Origin: Notamacropus eugenii
Taxonomy: Eukaryota > Chordata > Mammalia > Diprotodontia > Macropodidae
DNA length: 64,000 bases
Assembly (NCBI RefSeq): GCF_028372415.1
Contig: NC_092872.1
Location: 514,910,224-514,974,223 of the forward strand
Direction: 5' to 3'
Positions 23,550 through 35,010 of this stretch are shown here, one piece after another. The position numbers and the translations under genes are program-made. The notes beneath the pieces are model-generated. The model made no database searches. It saw nothing but the letters and a program-made list of their open reading frames with translations, and had not been told where the DNA came from. Every line of letters starts with the position of its first letter. Position 1 is the first letter of the stretch.

Positions 23550-24480
23550 ATCTCCAGACTTTCTGTTTGCCCCTATCATGCAGCAATGTTTTTCTCCTTT
23601 GACTTCATTCTATTACTTTTTTCTCACTCTATCCAAATTATGGTGGCTGTTGTCTTAGTAACTAGGTCATTCTTCTCCCTTTCTGAATGAGTCTAGCACC
23701 TGGTTCACTGTGTTCCTTTTCTCCCTAACTTCAGTATTCCTGTTGATACCTCATCAAACATTAAAATCTTTCATTTCCTCAGACTCCTCAAATCCACCTC
23801 AAATCTTTTCCACCCCACTTCAGCCATGAGTAGGAATAGGTCACACCTTGGATATCACTATTATCCACAAATGTTCTACTTCTCTGATCAAAACCTTTTA
23901 AAGTATTCTATGATTAAGTTTCTACCATTCCATCTCCCCCTAAGCTTTATCTCACATAAATCCTTCCTTCAATCTAAACATGACCTTTGATCCCTCTACC
24001 CCCTCACAATTTTCTCATACCATTACCCCTGCTCTGACTGTCCTCACCAGTTTCCAGCTTATGTTAACTAAACTCTCTAATCTCTCCCCTCCCTGTCACA
24101 ATAGTCCCCATCCCTTACCAAAACCCAGTCTTGGATTATTTCCACCAACTGTTCTTCTCATTTGCTCCTGAACAGAGCTACAGAAAGCCATCCAACCTTG
24201 TTGAGTCCACTCCAAATTTATTATCTAACCTTAATTGGTTTCTTCAGCAAGGCAATCCTTTTATTCCTCTTAATTGATTGACTATATCTCACCCCCACCC
24301 CCACCAGAAGCTATTCTTTCAAACCTTTTCTCCATAAACTTCCTAAAAACTTTCCCCATTTACCCTCCCAGCCAAGGACCTCTATCCTACTTGACTGACA
24401 AATTTGTGTGTAGGAACAAATCACTTGCTCCATGCCCTATCTATATTTTACATTGAATACCTTTGTTATTTCCCTACTTT
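23550..24480 (+). mobile_element. Probable L2-clade ORF2 fragment (endonuclease-side)
   Basis: Pyrimidine-rich sequence includes 'aggtcacaccttggatatca', reading SHTLDI-like as in the L2 endonuclease region. Stops and frameshifts are frequent. The assignment rests on a short match only. About 22870-23060 may be another L2 piece. Confidence 0.45.
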
Positions 24481-24499
24481 GGGGGAATCATAGACTTGT

Positions 24500-25450
24500 G
24501 AGTCATAATCTCATATAATATATTTAGCATTGTCCCCTGGACTTCGTTTTCAAGTACCTTAGCTATCCATCCCTCCCCCGAGTTTTGTGTCATCTGTAAA
24601 TTCGTTAGCTATGCCTTTACTTAAGTCATTTTTAAAATGCTAATCATCCCCAGCCAAACAGAGATCCCTGGGATACTCCAGTGGAGACCTATGGCAAAGT
24701 GACGCTGAATCATTGACTACTCTTTGAGTTTGGCCATTGAACCAATTTCAAATCCATTGTACTATTATCTAGTCTCTCTTTTTTCTCCATATCAATCATA
24801 TACTTTATCAAATGCTTTGCTGTATCTATGTAACCTATATCTAACTGCATTCTCCTGATAGCTAGTTTAGTAACTCAGTCTAAAAAGGAAAGAAGGCTGG
24901 TCTGGAATATGGTCCTGAGGTGTTCCTTATTTTAAAAAAAGATAGGAACAAAGTCAGCAGGGTAGGATGGCATTATGTGTTAAACAAATATTCTCATGTG
25001 AGGAAATCTAGGAATCAGAGTAGGGAAGTATGCTGATTCTTTGTAATTTCTATTTCTTATTCCAAAAGTTCACTAACTCTTTAATCATCCATTCTAGAAA
25101 TTTCCCATGAACTTAAAGTCAGGTTTACCAGTCATTGTATACAGAATCTTTTCTCTTCCTTTTTTTTTTTTTTTTTGTAAAAGGGGGGACAACCTTAGTT
25201 CCCCAGTCTTGTAGTACTTTTCCCATTTTCAATAATCTTTCAGATAGTATTGACAATGGCTTAGCAATCACATCCACCAGTTTTCTCAGTATTTGGGGAC
25301 ATAGTTCAGTTGGACCAGGTGACTAGAGTTGATCAAGGGCAATTAGGTGTTCTTCCTAGCTCCTTATCGCAGGTATTAATTAGCTCTTAGCCATTTTTGT
25401 TTGTCCTTTTCCAAAGCTAAGATCATGTGCCTTGGCAGAGAAAACATAAA
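24500..25450 (-). mobile_element. CR1/L3-clade LINE reverse-transcriptase remnant, antisense
   Basis: The minus-strand translation carries recognisable RT blocks in the right order. These are DVIAKPLSILSERLLKMGKV with DW following (around 25175-25265), AKHLIKYMI (around 24795-24820), then QWPNSK.., and EFTDDTKLGG (24575-24604). The last corresponds to the catalytic FADD box with alanine replaced by threonine. Several frameshifts and stops separate the blocks, so it is inactive. The order and spacing match vertebrate CR1/L3 ORF2. Confidence 0.85.
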
Positions 25451-25632
25451 CAAAATAAGAATTTTTCTTTCTTCTCTCTGTTAAACATTTCTCTACAGAC
25501 ATTTAAGTTTATGGATCTTACCACAAGTCCATTTCTTGGATTGTTGTCTTCTTTAATCTTATCTCAACTCCTATTTTTATTCCTTTATTTTAATGCTGCT
25601 CTGAAATATGCAGCTTGTTGAATATATGTTCA

Positions 25633-25661
25633 GATACATTCACACACACACACACACACAA
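25633..25661. repeat. (CA)n microsatellite
   Basis: About 13 CA units without interruption. The flanks at 25500-26590 are AT-rich or pyrimidine-rich and hold nothing else that I can name. Confidence 0.9.
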
Positions 25662-26599
25662 GCAGTTTTCTACTTTCCTTATCTTTTTGAATTTAAACAC
25701 TCTTTGATTAAATTTGTAAGACAATTGGCAAATACCTTATCTCTTAAAAATTATTATTTTTTTGTTTTGTTTTCACATAAACCACATTTCCCAATATATC
25801 CATTCAACCCTCTCCCATAAAGTCATTTCTTATACCAAAAAATAAAAGAAAAATTTCAGCAAAACATATACCTCAACTCTAACTACCTCCTTACATTCTT
25901 TACAGCCAATTATAACCTCTTAATAACTTGACAGTCCCTTTTCGCTTCCTTTCTTTAGCATCAGCAACTCCACAGTCAGACTCCTCTGTCATCAGCTTGT
26001 CCCATCGACCCATACACTCTGTCAAACTTTTTTACCCTCTAATTTGTTACCTTTTCTTATTTACCTCCCTTTGCTGAAAACCTTTACTTCTTTGAGTCTT
26101 CCTTTTGCGGTCCTTATTTCTTAATGTTCCTCAATATTCTCTGATCCTTCCTCTTCTCTTTCAATAAAGAAGTAGAGAGTCTGAAGCTAAAAATGGTTCA
26201 TCTTCATATTTTCCTCCTCAAATCCAATATCTGGCCTTCTTCAAAAATCCAAACCCTTCCAAATCATTTTCCTTATTTCCTTCTCATTTTAAATCTCAAA
26301 TCTTCCTCCTTCTCACATTCCTTTTTCTATAACCTTCTTGTAAAGAAAACCAGAAATGGAAACCTAAGTTTAGGTGACTTAATTCAGCTATAGAATTTGA
26401 GTGTACCTCCTTTATTTCCTTCCTCAACTTTGCACCAACAGTTTTTCTTTTTCCTTTGCAGAAAAGGTTGGGGGTGGGAAGATATACCCTGATTCTATGC
26501 CAGGAGAGAATTTGGAATAGGGATCCTTCCTCTTGAAAATAGCATTTGTTTTTAGTATACTTAATAATTTGATCAAGTGTTATCACTACTCTCCATTTT

Positions 26600-26800
26600 C
26601 ACAGGATCATAGAGTCAGAAGTAACCTTAGAGGTCATCCAGAATAACCCTTTCATTTTACAGATAAGAATACTGAGTTATAGAAAGGTTAAAATAATTTT
26701 CCAAGGACCAGGTAACTATTAGATATCTGAAGTGGGATTTGAACCCAATTCTTCCTGATTTCAGGTCCAATTTCCTCTCCACTATGCCATGCTGCCTCTC
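26600..26800 (+). repeat. MIR/THER-type SINE
   Basis: 'aggatcatagagtcagaagt..aaccttagaggtcatccaga...ttcattttacagataagaat...gggatttgaacccaattctt...actatgccatgctgcctct' is a near-complete MIR-like copy. Confidence 0.8.
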
Positions 26801-26903
26801 TCTACCTCTCCCCCTCCCCCACACTGAGGAAATGGAAACTCAGGAAATGTAAATGATTTGCCCATACTCACACGGATTTGAGTCCAGCTATGTAACACTC
26901 CAG

Positions 26904-27166
26904 GGGCAGCTAGCTGGTACAGTGGATAAAGTGCCTGGCCTGGAGTCAGAAAGACTCATCTTCCTGAGTTCAAATTTGGTTTCAGTCACATACTAGCTGT
27001 GTAACCCTGGGCAAGTCACTTAATCCTGTTTATCTCAGTTTCCTCATCTGTCAAATAGGCTGGCAAAGGAAATGGCAAACCACTCCAGTATCTTTGCCAA
27101 GAAAACCCTAAATGAGGTCAAGAAGACTCAGATATGTCTGCAAGGACTGAACAAAGAACAACATGC
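26904..27166 (+). repeat. tRNA-derived marsupial SINE (WSINE/MAR1 type) with 9-base target duplication
   Basis: The head ggggcagctagctggtacag covers box A. The B-like gagttcaaat is followed by a tail with 'ggcaaaggaaatggcaaacc..actccagtatctttgccaag..aaaaccctaaatgaggtcaa'. The repeat acactccag occurs at 26895-26903 and again at 27167-27175, bracketing the copy. Confidence 0.9.
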
Positions 27167-27175
27167 ACACTCCAG

Positions 27176-28489
27176 TTTTTTTCTCCCTATACCATACTGT
27201 GTCTATTATTTTTAAATGGTTCCAGCAAAATCACTAACTGCCTAAAATCTAAATCACTCACACAGAGAACAAGAGGAGATCAAATTTCTACACTGTTGCT
27301 AAATCACCTGAATGTGTTTAAAGAAGCTACTGCTAATACCAAGAAGAGATTCTCTAATAGAGTTAGAACCTCCGCTTACAGCCAGTTAAGGCCCACAGAT
27401 GTCCTCTACATTTGTCCCAAAAGAAAAGACATGTTTCATTTTCTTATCTGCTTACCCACCCTAACCCATATTATAGTTAAGTATCAAAAGAAGGAATGTA
27501 TTGTCCTACTAAATTAAGGCAAAGCAAGTTAAATTTACCTTTCAGAATAAAATTGGTCTGTAGAACTCATGCAGAAAGATAAGGCCCCTGGAATTGTTTG
27601 AAAGATGCTACGGACTGTGTGTTCTGGGGCTAAAGTTTGTTTGAAAGTTACCTTCTCTGGAGAAGAATGTACCTCCCAAATTGAATGAATAGCATTCCTT
27701 CCTGCCCCACCCTCCTGGCTCTTCTAGTCATCTAGGTAAACGACCCTTTGTTTTGAACAGGAAATATAAAGATGAAGGAAATAACAGGTTGCTAAAATTT
27801 AATGAAGTATGCTAGATACACTTATTTCTTTCAATAAATGAAAACTACTTTCTGCTTGCTTGTAAAAAAAAAAAAGCTGTGGAATAGTTACTTTTTCTTC
27901 CTCAACTAAGCCTGCCAGCAGAAAGCACAAAATATACTAAAATACTTCTTCCCCTTAAATGATGTATCCATATCAATAAAGGACCCCCTATATTCATTTC
28001 TGGGTTTTGCATAACTGATCATTTTGAGGTCATTTCATGAAGCTGGTTTTATTCTTAGGGCTTCCCTATTGTCATAAAATTTATTTTAGTGTTGAATTTA
28101 AGTTGAAGGTAAAAGCATTTTCAGAAAGGGAATGGGAAAGAAAGAATAGCTACCTTAATTCATTTTTCCAGATTGGCTTTCTTAAAAATACTTGTTGAGT
28201 GTCAATGGATCAATCTAAGAAACATAGAATACAGCCCAAACCAAATGGGAAATTGGCACAGAATCATATTTCTTGCATCCTTTTGATTTGCCTTATAGAG
28301 AGCATCTCTGCAGAGGAAAGCAAGCCAAAACCAGTTAGAGGCAGTATGGTAGGATCAAAATGCTTACAACCGTTGCATTCTCCCCATCTGTAAAATGAAG
28401 ACTGCACTAAGTCACCTCTAAGGTCCTGTCTAGATTTAAATCTATGATCTTAGGATGCTATAAATGTCTCTGATGAGCAAGCCTTTGGG
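27176..28489. other. Intergenic, largely unrecognised
   Basis: A low-repeat stretch with a pure A run at about 27863-27874 and a SINE tail scrap at 28380-28455. The 127-codon open frame at 27134-27517 begins inside a SINE and has no family resemblance, so I do not call it a gene. Confidence 0.5.
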
Positions 28490-29020
28490 GAGTCAAAGTG
28501 ATGTAGTGGATAGAGCACTGGACTTGGAATAAAGAAGATTTGGGTACGGATGCTACCTCAGACATTTATTAGCTATTTTAATCCTTCTCTACCTCAGTTT
28601 CTCTGCCTGATGACAATTATCTGTACTTCCTTTTCTATGATTTCCCATCCAGATCTAAATCCTATATCTTCCTATAAGAGCAGAACTTAAGATCCTATAA
28701 GGTCTGGGGTCCTGAGTATCCAAAATGAGCAATCTATCCCCCCAAACTTGAGCTTCTGGTCATTAAAACATTTTTTTCTCATATCCTCTTTCAATGCTTA
28801 CTAAAATTTCTTGAATTTTTGATCAGTTGAAAACATTAAGTGAGGCAAGAACAGTGTATTGGAAAAGCATTAGTGTAGAAGTTGAGTTCTGATTTTAGTT
28901 CTGTATTAAATGTGTGACCTCTAGCAAATCACTTTGATTCCATGAGAAATCAGTTCTCCCAGCAGTAAACAAAAGAGATGGACTAGATTTTTTTTAAGGG
29001 TCTTTTCAACATTGACATTA
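28490..29020 (+). repeat. Two degraded SINE copies in tandem
   Basis: The first (about 28490-28640) has 'gatgtagtggatagagcact'. The second (about 28830-29020) has 'cagtgtattggaaaagcatt..tgtgtgacctctagcaaatc'. Both are the MAR1-like type. Confidence 0.6.
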
Positions 29021-29289
29021 TATTATTTACTGGATGTCTACTGAGCAGAGCACTCCTTTATTAGGTAATTCTCTTAATGAGAATGAATTTCAAAAAATTA
29101 GTCCTTAAGGAGAACTCTAACTATGTTTATGGTAAGATTATTAGGCTCACAAGAAGGGACAGAGAAAAGCCATGTAGAAATCTTGGCCTCCATTAAGGTC
29201 AAATCTGGTTTTTGAGCCTTGTACTTTGTACCTTGAACTGGTTAAATTATGCCACTGCTAAAATAAAACAAAATTAAAATTAAAATGAG

Positions 29290-30840
29290 TAAGCAAAGGA
29301 GAAAAGAACCTGATCATAGATACTTTGGTACTTTCATGTAAAAGAAGATCAGGATTCTTTTTCAGAGGAATATAGTGAGGTTAAAAAAAAAAGGTCAATC
29401 CTACCCCAAAGAGTAACATCAACTGGTCACAAGCCCAGAAAGAGTTCTTGGAAGAACTTAAAAAGAAATTAAAAAATCAAATAAGAGGGACTGAGGAAAA
29501 ATTAGGAAAAAATTAAAATGAAAAAATCAAGCCAAGAAAATTATGAAAAGAAAGTTAACCAACTGGAAAAAGATGCTCAAAATTCTAAGGATGAAAATAA
29601 CTCCTTGAAACCTAGAATTGGCAAGAGGAGTCGAATGACATTAAAAATCTCCAAGAAATAATAATAAAACTAGAAAAAAACAGAAAAGAACTCAAAGCAT
29701 CTCATTAAAACAAAACAACTGATCTGGTGAACAGATTGAGAAGACAAAATATAAGAATAGTCTGACTACCTGAAAGTTATGGTCAAAAAAAAGAATATGG
29801 ATAGAATATTACAAGAAATTATTAAGGAAAATTGTCCTGAAGTTCTAGAACAAGGTGGTAAAGCAGAGATAGAAAAAAAAAATCTACTATTCACCACTGA
29901 AAGAGATTCCAGAAGGAAAACTTATAGGAATAGATGGCTAAGTTTCAAAATTTCTAAGTTAAGGAGAAAACATTGAAACAACAAGAAAAAAACAGTTTAA
30001 ATACGGCAGTAATAGAGTCAGGATTTCACAATACCTAGCAGCTTGTACACTAAAAACTGTAGTTCTTAGAACATTATATTTCAAAGAGCAAAAGAGCTAA
30101 AGTTGCATCCAAGAATACCTTACTCAGCAATAATCCTGAATGAAAAAAATGGACAGTTGAGGAACAGAAAGACTTTCAGATATTTGTAACAAAAAGACCA
30201 TCATTTATTGGAAAATTTGATATAAAAAATCCAGAAGAAATATAAGGAAAACATTAAAGACTAATTCTATGGCAATCATTAGGGTCAAATTGTTTACTTG
30301 TTATATATATGAAAATAATATCAGTTCTTAAAACTATCACCATTACTTCAACTAACAGTCATCATAGTTGAAACAAAGGCTGGGGCTGAATTGTGTCTGA
30401 GGGGGTGATTCTGAAAAAAATAAATTTGACAGGAAAAGATAAAAGGGAGCAATTATATTACAAAAGTGGGTCATGAAAGGAGAAACTAATACAGAGGAAG
30501 TAGATGGGGACGGAGGGCTGGTGATGTTGGTACCTTACTCTCATCTGGGTTAAAGAGGAAACAATGTGTACATCTGAAAGGATGTAGAAGTCTTCTGAGC
30601 CTGTTGAGAGGTGAGAAAACTGGGGGACAGAGGGACTTTTAGAAGGATATACGGATTTGGATTTGGGAGGGTGGAGGGAGGGATGGGAGGGACTCTTGGA
30701 GGGATGAGTAAAGTGGGGGGGGTGAAAAAGTTGAGGGGGAGAATATAAGGCGACAGGGATAGGGTAAAAAGAGTGGCTGAAAAAGTAGTTGGTAAAAATA
30801 AGATGGAGTGAAATTTGCAAAGAGTAATTATAACTTTGAA
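29290..30840 (+). mobile_element. HAL1-like (ORF1-only L1) element, broken
   Basis: The + strand encodes a lysine/glutamate-rich coiled-coil segment, then KENCPEVLEQGGKAEIEKK (29779-29976), then blocks like the L1 ORF1p C-terminal domain up to about 30240. These are split over several frames. A G-rich stretch at 30480-30740 follows with no ORF2. ORF1 without ORF2 is the definition of a half-L1. It is not functional: stops and frameshifts are frequent. Confidence 0.65.
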
Positions 30841-30844
30841 TGTG

Positions 30845-31456
30845 AAGGGGTTGTTTATAGCATCTCTGTGGTGACAAAGAACTGGAAATCACAGGGATAC
30901 CCATTAGTTGGGGCTGAATGAGTTGTGGTATATGGTAGCAATGAAGTGCTGCTGGGCTCTAAGAAATGATGAACTAATTGATCTTAAAGGAGCATGGAAA
31001 GACTTGCAGTAAATGATGAAGAATGAAGTGAACAGAAGCAAGAGAACACTGCATACAGTAACAGCAATATTGTTTTAAGAACAACTTTGAGTGACTAAGT
31101 CATTTTGACTATTATACATACAAAAATAAAAATAAAGGACATATTAAGAGAGATGCTATCCCAGAGAAAGTACTGAGAAATAGAAGTATATATAGAATAA
31201 TTTTACATATATATGTATATACACACACACGCACACACCCCTATTTGTGCCTAATGGTAGCCATCTGTGGAAGGGAGGGAGAGAAAAAAAGGGAAACAAG
31301 AAATTTACATGATAACTTTATTGTATATTTAGAGGGAATAGCAAGTTGTACATGGTAGATTTGCAGTTTCAGTTGCAATCATCTTTTCTATTGTACTGTG
31401 TTATGGAAATGCTTCTTTGTTTCCTTGAATTGAAAATAAAATAAATTAAAAAAAAC
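30845..31456 (+). mobile_element. L1-type 3' end with A-rich tail
   Basis: 'tgacaaagaactggaaatca', 'aaatgatgaactaattgatc' and 'gaatgaagtgaacagaagca' match the L1 3' region. The copy ends in aaataaaataaattaaaaaa. A (TA/CA)n microsatellite lies at about 31200-31240. It may be the tail of the adjoining HAL1-like element or a separate insertion. Confidence 0.75.
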
Positions 31457-31859
31457 ATATATGTTACAAAATTTTTTTTTTTATACAACTACTCCCTCCA
31501 TGACAATCTCTACTACAGGATGGTGAAGGCTATGCTTTGCTCTCAGATAACAGACCCCTCCCAGGGGGTACATGTAATTCCACAAATGACTGACATTCGT
31601 GGTCCTATGGGCACTCTTTCCACTTGTAGAGAAGAGATCTCTGAACCATCCTTTGCCATTTTTGGTCATGCCTTGTCATTAATCATCCATGGAGAATCTC
31701 CACAACATAACTGAAGCTTTTCAACAGTTCCTGAGCACAAGTACGTAACACTCAGACTATCTAGTTTTTACCTATCCTTCATTCTTGCTACTTGGGCAAA
31801 TTCATCTTATTTTCTGAACATACAATTTCTTGATGATATATTTTGTTTTATGCCATAGG

Positions 31860-32005
31860 ATAATAAATATAGAGCTGGAAGGGTCACCCAGTTCAGCTTT
31901 CTCATTTTACAAATGAGAAACTGAAGCCCAAGGAGTTTAAATGACTTTCAGGATGCCACATAGCTAGTAAGCATCAGAAGCAAAATTTGAACTCAAGTCT
32001 TTTGA
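31860..32005 (+). repeat. MIR-type SINE
   Basis: 'agagctggaagggtcaccca..gttcagctttctcattttac..aaatgagaaactgaagccca' is a clear MIR core. Confidence 0.75.
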
Positions 32006-32089
32006 TGCAAAGGCAATACTTTGTCAAACTCCTTTCACTGGTATTCCTATGGAATACCTATTCCATAGGCAACAGATTTCTCTTCATGT

Positions 32090-32875
32090 TAAATCTTTTG
32101 CTCTCCCAATCCTTCCATCTTCCAGCTATTTTTGAAACCTGGCTCTGCTTAACCCTACCCCTGTTTTTCTCTCCCTTCAAATAACAGAACTTCCCACTCC
32201 CTCAGACTAACTACCTACTTATGTGTCATTCTTAACTTTTCACAATCTTTTACTTCCCTTATCCAATCTGTTGTCAAGGCTTGTCAATTTTGCCTCTGGT
32301 ACAGGACCTCATCTCATGCCTGGACTGTCCCAATACCTGCCAAAGAGTCTGCTTGCTAAAAGTCTCCCCTTACTCAAGTCTCTTCTCCACTCAGATTCAA
32401 AAGTGATCTTAACAGTTCAGACCTGAACAGGTTACTTCTCAGTAAACTCCAATGGTTCCTTACCACCTCTAAGGATCAAATGCTCAGTTTGGCATTCAAA
32501 GCCTTTAATCTAATCTCTTTCTCAACCTTTGCAGTATACATCTTATTCCTTGTCAGGTACTCTTTGCTGTTCCAGGATGACTCTTATCTTTTGACTTTTC
32601 CCATTTTCTCTGGAATTGCATGCCTGGAACGCCCTGCCTCCTCATCTGCCTACTGGCTTCCCTAGTTTAAGTCCCAACTAATTCTGGTACCTTCCTTCTT
32701 TAACTTATTTCCTATATATCCTGTACATAGCTTGTTTGTGCGTATTTTTTCGTTTGTTATCTCCTCTGTTAATTGTGAGCTCCATGACAGCAGGATGGGG
32801 TTTTCACCTCTTTTTTATCTGTGGGGCTTAGTATTGTGCCTGGCACTTAGTAGGTATAATAAATGTTAATTGACT
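32090..32875 (+). mobile_element. L2 LINE 3' part (ORF2 end and 3' UTR)
   Basis: The + strand reads through 'LLSKLQWFLTTSKDQMLSLA' followed by FKAFN, the L2 C-terminal block. It ends with 'gtattgtgcctggcacttag..taggtataataaatgttaat', the L2 terminus. Confidence 0.82.
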
Positions 32876-34009
32876 ATTCCCATTCCCCTCTAGGCTTCAG
32901 TCAATTAATACCCACCAGGCATTTGCTGGTTACCTTTTTGGCAATCTGTAATTTTTATTTTTCAGAGACAATGACATTCCGTGACTTGCAGTTAAATGGC
33001 ACTTGTGAAGAATGATATTATCAAAGTCTATGCTTTGGATGCTTGCTTAGTTTTTTTCCCTAAAAGGCAAAGATTTGATTGACCCAGGGATTTAAAGAAC
33101 CTGTTATCTTCATGGTTTTTTTTTTTTTGGTTGTCTAATGGCATGAAAGAGGCCAGTCTAACCCTTCAGACTTATACCATAGCCAAGTGAAGAACCACAC
33201 CTTCTGTGCTGACTTGACAAGTTTGAATACATGGAACAGGGCGGTTTTTTTTTTTTTGGAAGGGGGTTTGTTTACCGGAGCCAAGTGCTTTATCTTTATT
33301 GAGTATCCTTCACATGCTATTGCTAAGTAGGAGGTAGTCAACTTGTTTAATTTTGAAGGCAGGTAGGGATTCTAAGAGTTTGAGGTGAGTTGGAAATTTA
33401 TTCCAGACTTGGGGCACAGATCCTGAAGGGAGGGATGTCCTTTTGTATTATCAGTGACCTCTATTCACAGGATGAGCAAAGGGACGGAAAAGATGCACCT
33501 GAAACTCTTCTTTTGAAGGGTCTTGGTAAAACGTTTGGCAGGGTTTGATTACTCGGCCCCAGTAATAGGGTAATTGGTGTCCCCAACTCTGGAGAGGGCT
33601 GCCTCAAGGCCGGGTGGGTGGGAAGCAGCAAAGAAATAAGAGTGGAGAGGATCTGAGTCTGAGTGCACACGTAGCTATTCCATGTCAGAATGTCTTCTCT
33701 TGGGGAACTGATAACAGGAGACGGGGTGGACCGGGACAAGAAAGCTGAGCCAAGAAGGGAGTGGCAGCTCCAGTCACCGCCAAAATGGGGAACTGAGGCC
33801 TGGAGAGAGGTACCTGCTTATTTGAAGAATAGCCAGCTTGCTGGTGGGGAATTAGGCGTGTTGGTACAAGAGCAGCAGCAGTGTGAGCGTGTCGCATTTG
33901 TGAGCGTGTAGGTGTTTGTGTGTTTGTTGTCTTGGTGGGTGTTTGTGTGTGTGTGTGGTTGGGGGCGGGGGTTGGGGATGGCTGTGGCTGTCGCTGAATG
34001 GAAGGAAGA
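32876..34009. other. Upstream flank of ATP9A, no gene recognised
   Basis: Single-copy-looking sequence. Poly-T runs lie at about 33117-33129 and 33246-33258. From about 33680 the base composition becomes G-rich. A (GT)n-like stretch (33910-33957) runs into the first GC box. This likely includes distal promoter sequence. Confidence 0.55.
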
Positions 34010-35010
34010 GGGGGCGGAGCTGTGTAGGTGCTGGGGAAGGGCGGCCCAATGTAGGGCGTCGGGAGAGCTGGGAGCTGGGAGGCGGACGGTTCAGCGGTCT
34101 GCCCGCGGCTCCGCGCGTGGGCGGGGAAGGCGCTCTCCCGCATCCATCCGTCCGCCCACCCTCTGGCCCGGGGGCCTCCTCCCCCATCCCGGGCCCCGGC
34201 GGTGGCCGCTGTCAGCCCGAGGCCAGGCGGGGCCGAGGCGTGGCGCTGCTGGGAAGTGAATTCCCAGTCTCCTCCCCAGCGGCTGCAGCGAGCGCCGCCG
34301 ACATGACCGATAACATCCCTCTGCAGCCTGTCAGGCAGAAGAAACGAATGGATAGCAAGCACCGTGCCGGGTGAGCGCGACCCGGGGATACAGGGATGGA
34401 GAATGGGGTACAGGAGACGAGGGAGAGGTCTGGGGTGGGGGGGGGCGTTCAGCGTTCACGCCGCTGCCCGGCGTGAGAAGGGCGCTGCCCCTGGGCCAAG
34501 GTGTGGGCACTCTTCTCCTGGGTCCCCAGGGAGCGAGCTGGGCACCCCTTCCTTCTCAGAGGGAGGGGCGCAGCCTCCCTTTGTTCCCGGGACTGTCGCG
34601 GCCCCATCCTGCTTCCTCCTCCTCTGTCTGGGCAGTGGGGACGTGGAGCAGGGTCTCCGGGCGCTCCTCTCCTGATCCTTGGAGAGAGGGGGCGCGTCCG
34701 CGCGGTGGGCAGGCGGCGTCTCGCGGGGTGCCCCGCACTCTTGCCCCTTCAGCTTGTGGGCTGCTGGGGATCCCGACCTGCAGGCTGGGCTCGGGAAGTG
34801 GAGGCGGCGGCGGGAGCTGTCAGGTTGCTCCCGGAGTCTGCCTGACGCCATTGTCACCGACACACCCAGCGAACCGCCGAGTCCAGACCTCAGTCCGGGC
34901 CCCGTAGCGCCGAGATCCCCGCGGGGACGAGAGTGGGGGAACGGGTTTCCCGGTAGGGGAGCGATCTTCGGTTCTCAGGGACCGGACCGGGGGAGGGCGC
35001 TGAGCGGGGG
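34010..35010 (+). promoter_or_regulatory. ATP9A: CpG island promoter of ATP9A
   Basis: CpG dinucleotides are dense from about 34010 to 35010 and rare elsewhere in the window. GC boxes (Sp1-type) are at 34011-34020 (ggggcggagc), 34119-34126 (gggcgggg) and 34227-34234 (ggcggggc). Another, at 33962-33970 (ggggcgggg), lies just upstream. I see no convincing TATA box, so a dispersed TATA-less start is likely, as for housekeeping-type genes. The island covers the 5' UTR, coding exon 1 and the first 640 bases of intron 1. Confidence 0.85.
34303..34370 (+). CDS. ATP9A: ATP9A coding exon 1 (N-terminus of phospholipid-transporting ATPase IIA)
   Basis: ATP9A is a class 2 (P4-type) P-type ATPase of endosomes and trans-Golgi, acting in recycling traffic. 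Unlike most P4 flippases it is thought not to need a CDC50 partner. The exon encodes MTDNIPLQPVRQKKRMDSKH then RAG. This is identical to the human N-terminus except at two positions (human has Arg-Pro where this has Lys-His). The start is fixed by that match and by a good context (gccgccgacATGa, purine at -3). The exon ends in phase 2 at GG|GTGAGC. Catalytic domains, with the DKTGT phosphorylation site and the membrane segments, are in later exons outside the window. There is no in-frame ATG upstream of this one in the open stretch. Confidence 0.96.

Noticed and set aside
27134..27517. 127-codon open frame as a possible novel gene
   Set aside because: It starts inside a SINE, has no recognisable domain, and is not supported by splice or promoter signals.
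30458..30904. 148-codon minus-strand frame rich in Ser/Pro/His
   Set aside because: It is the reverse of a G-rich HAL1-like 3' UTR, a composition artefact.
33916..34302. In-frame open extension upstream of the ATP9A ATG
   Set aside because: It contains no ATG, and its predicted residues are low-complexity products of a GT repeat and GC-rich leader. The human protein starts at the same MTDNIPLQ.
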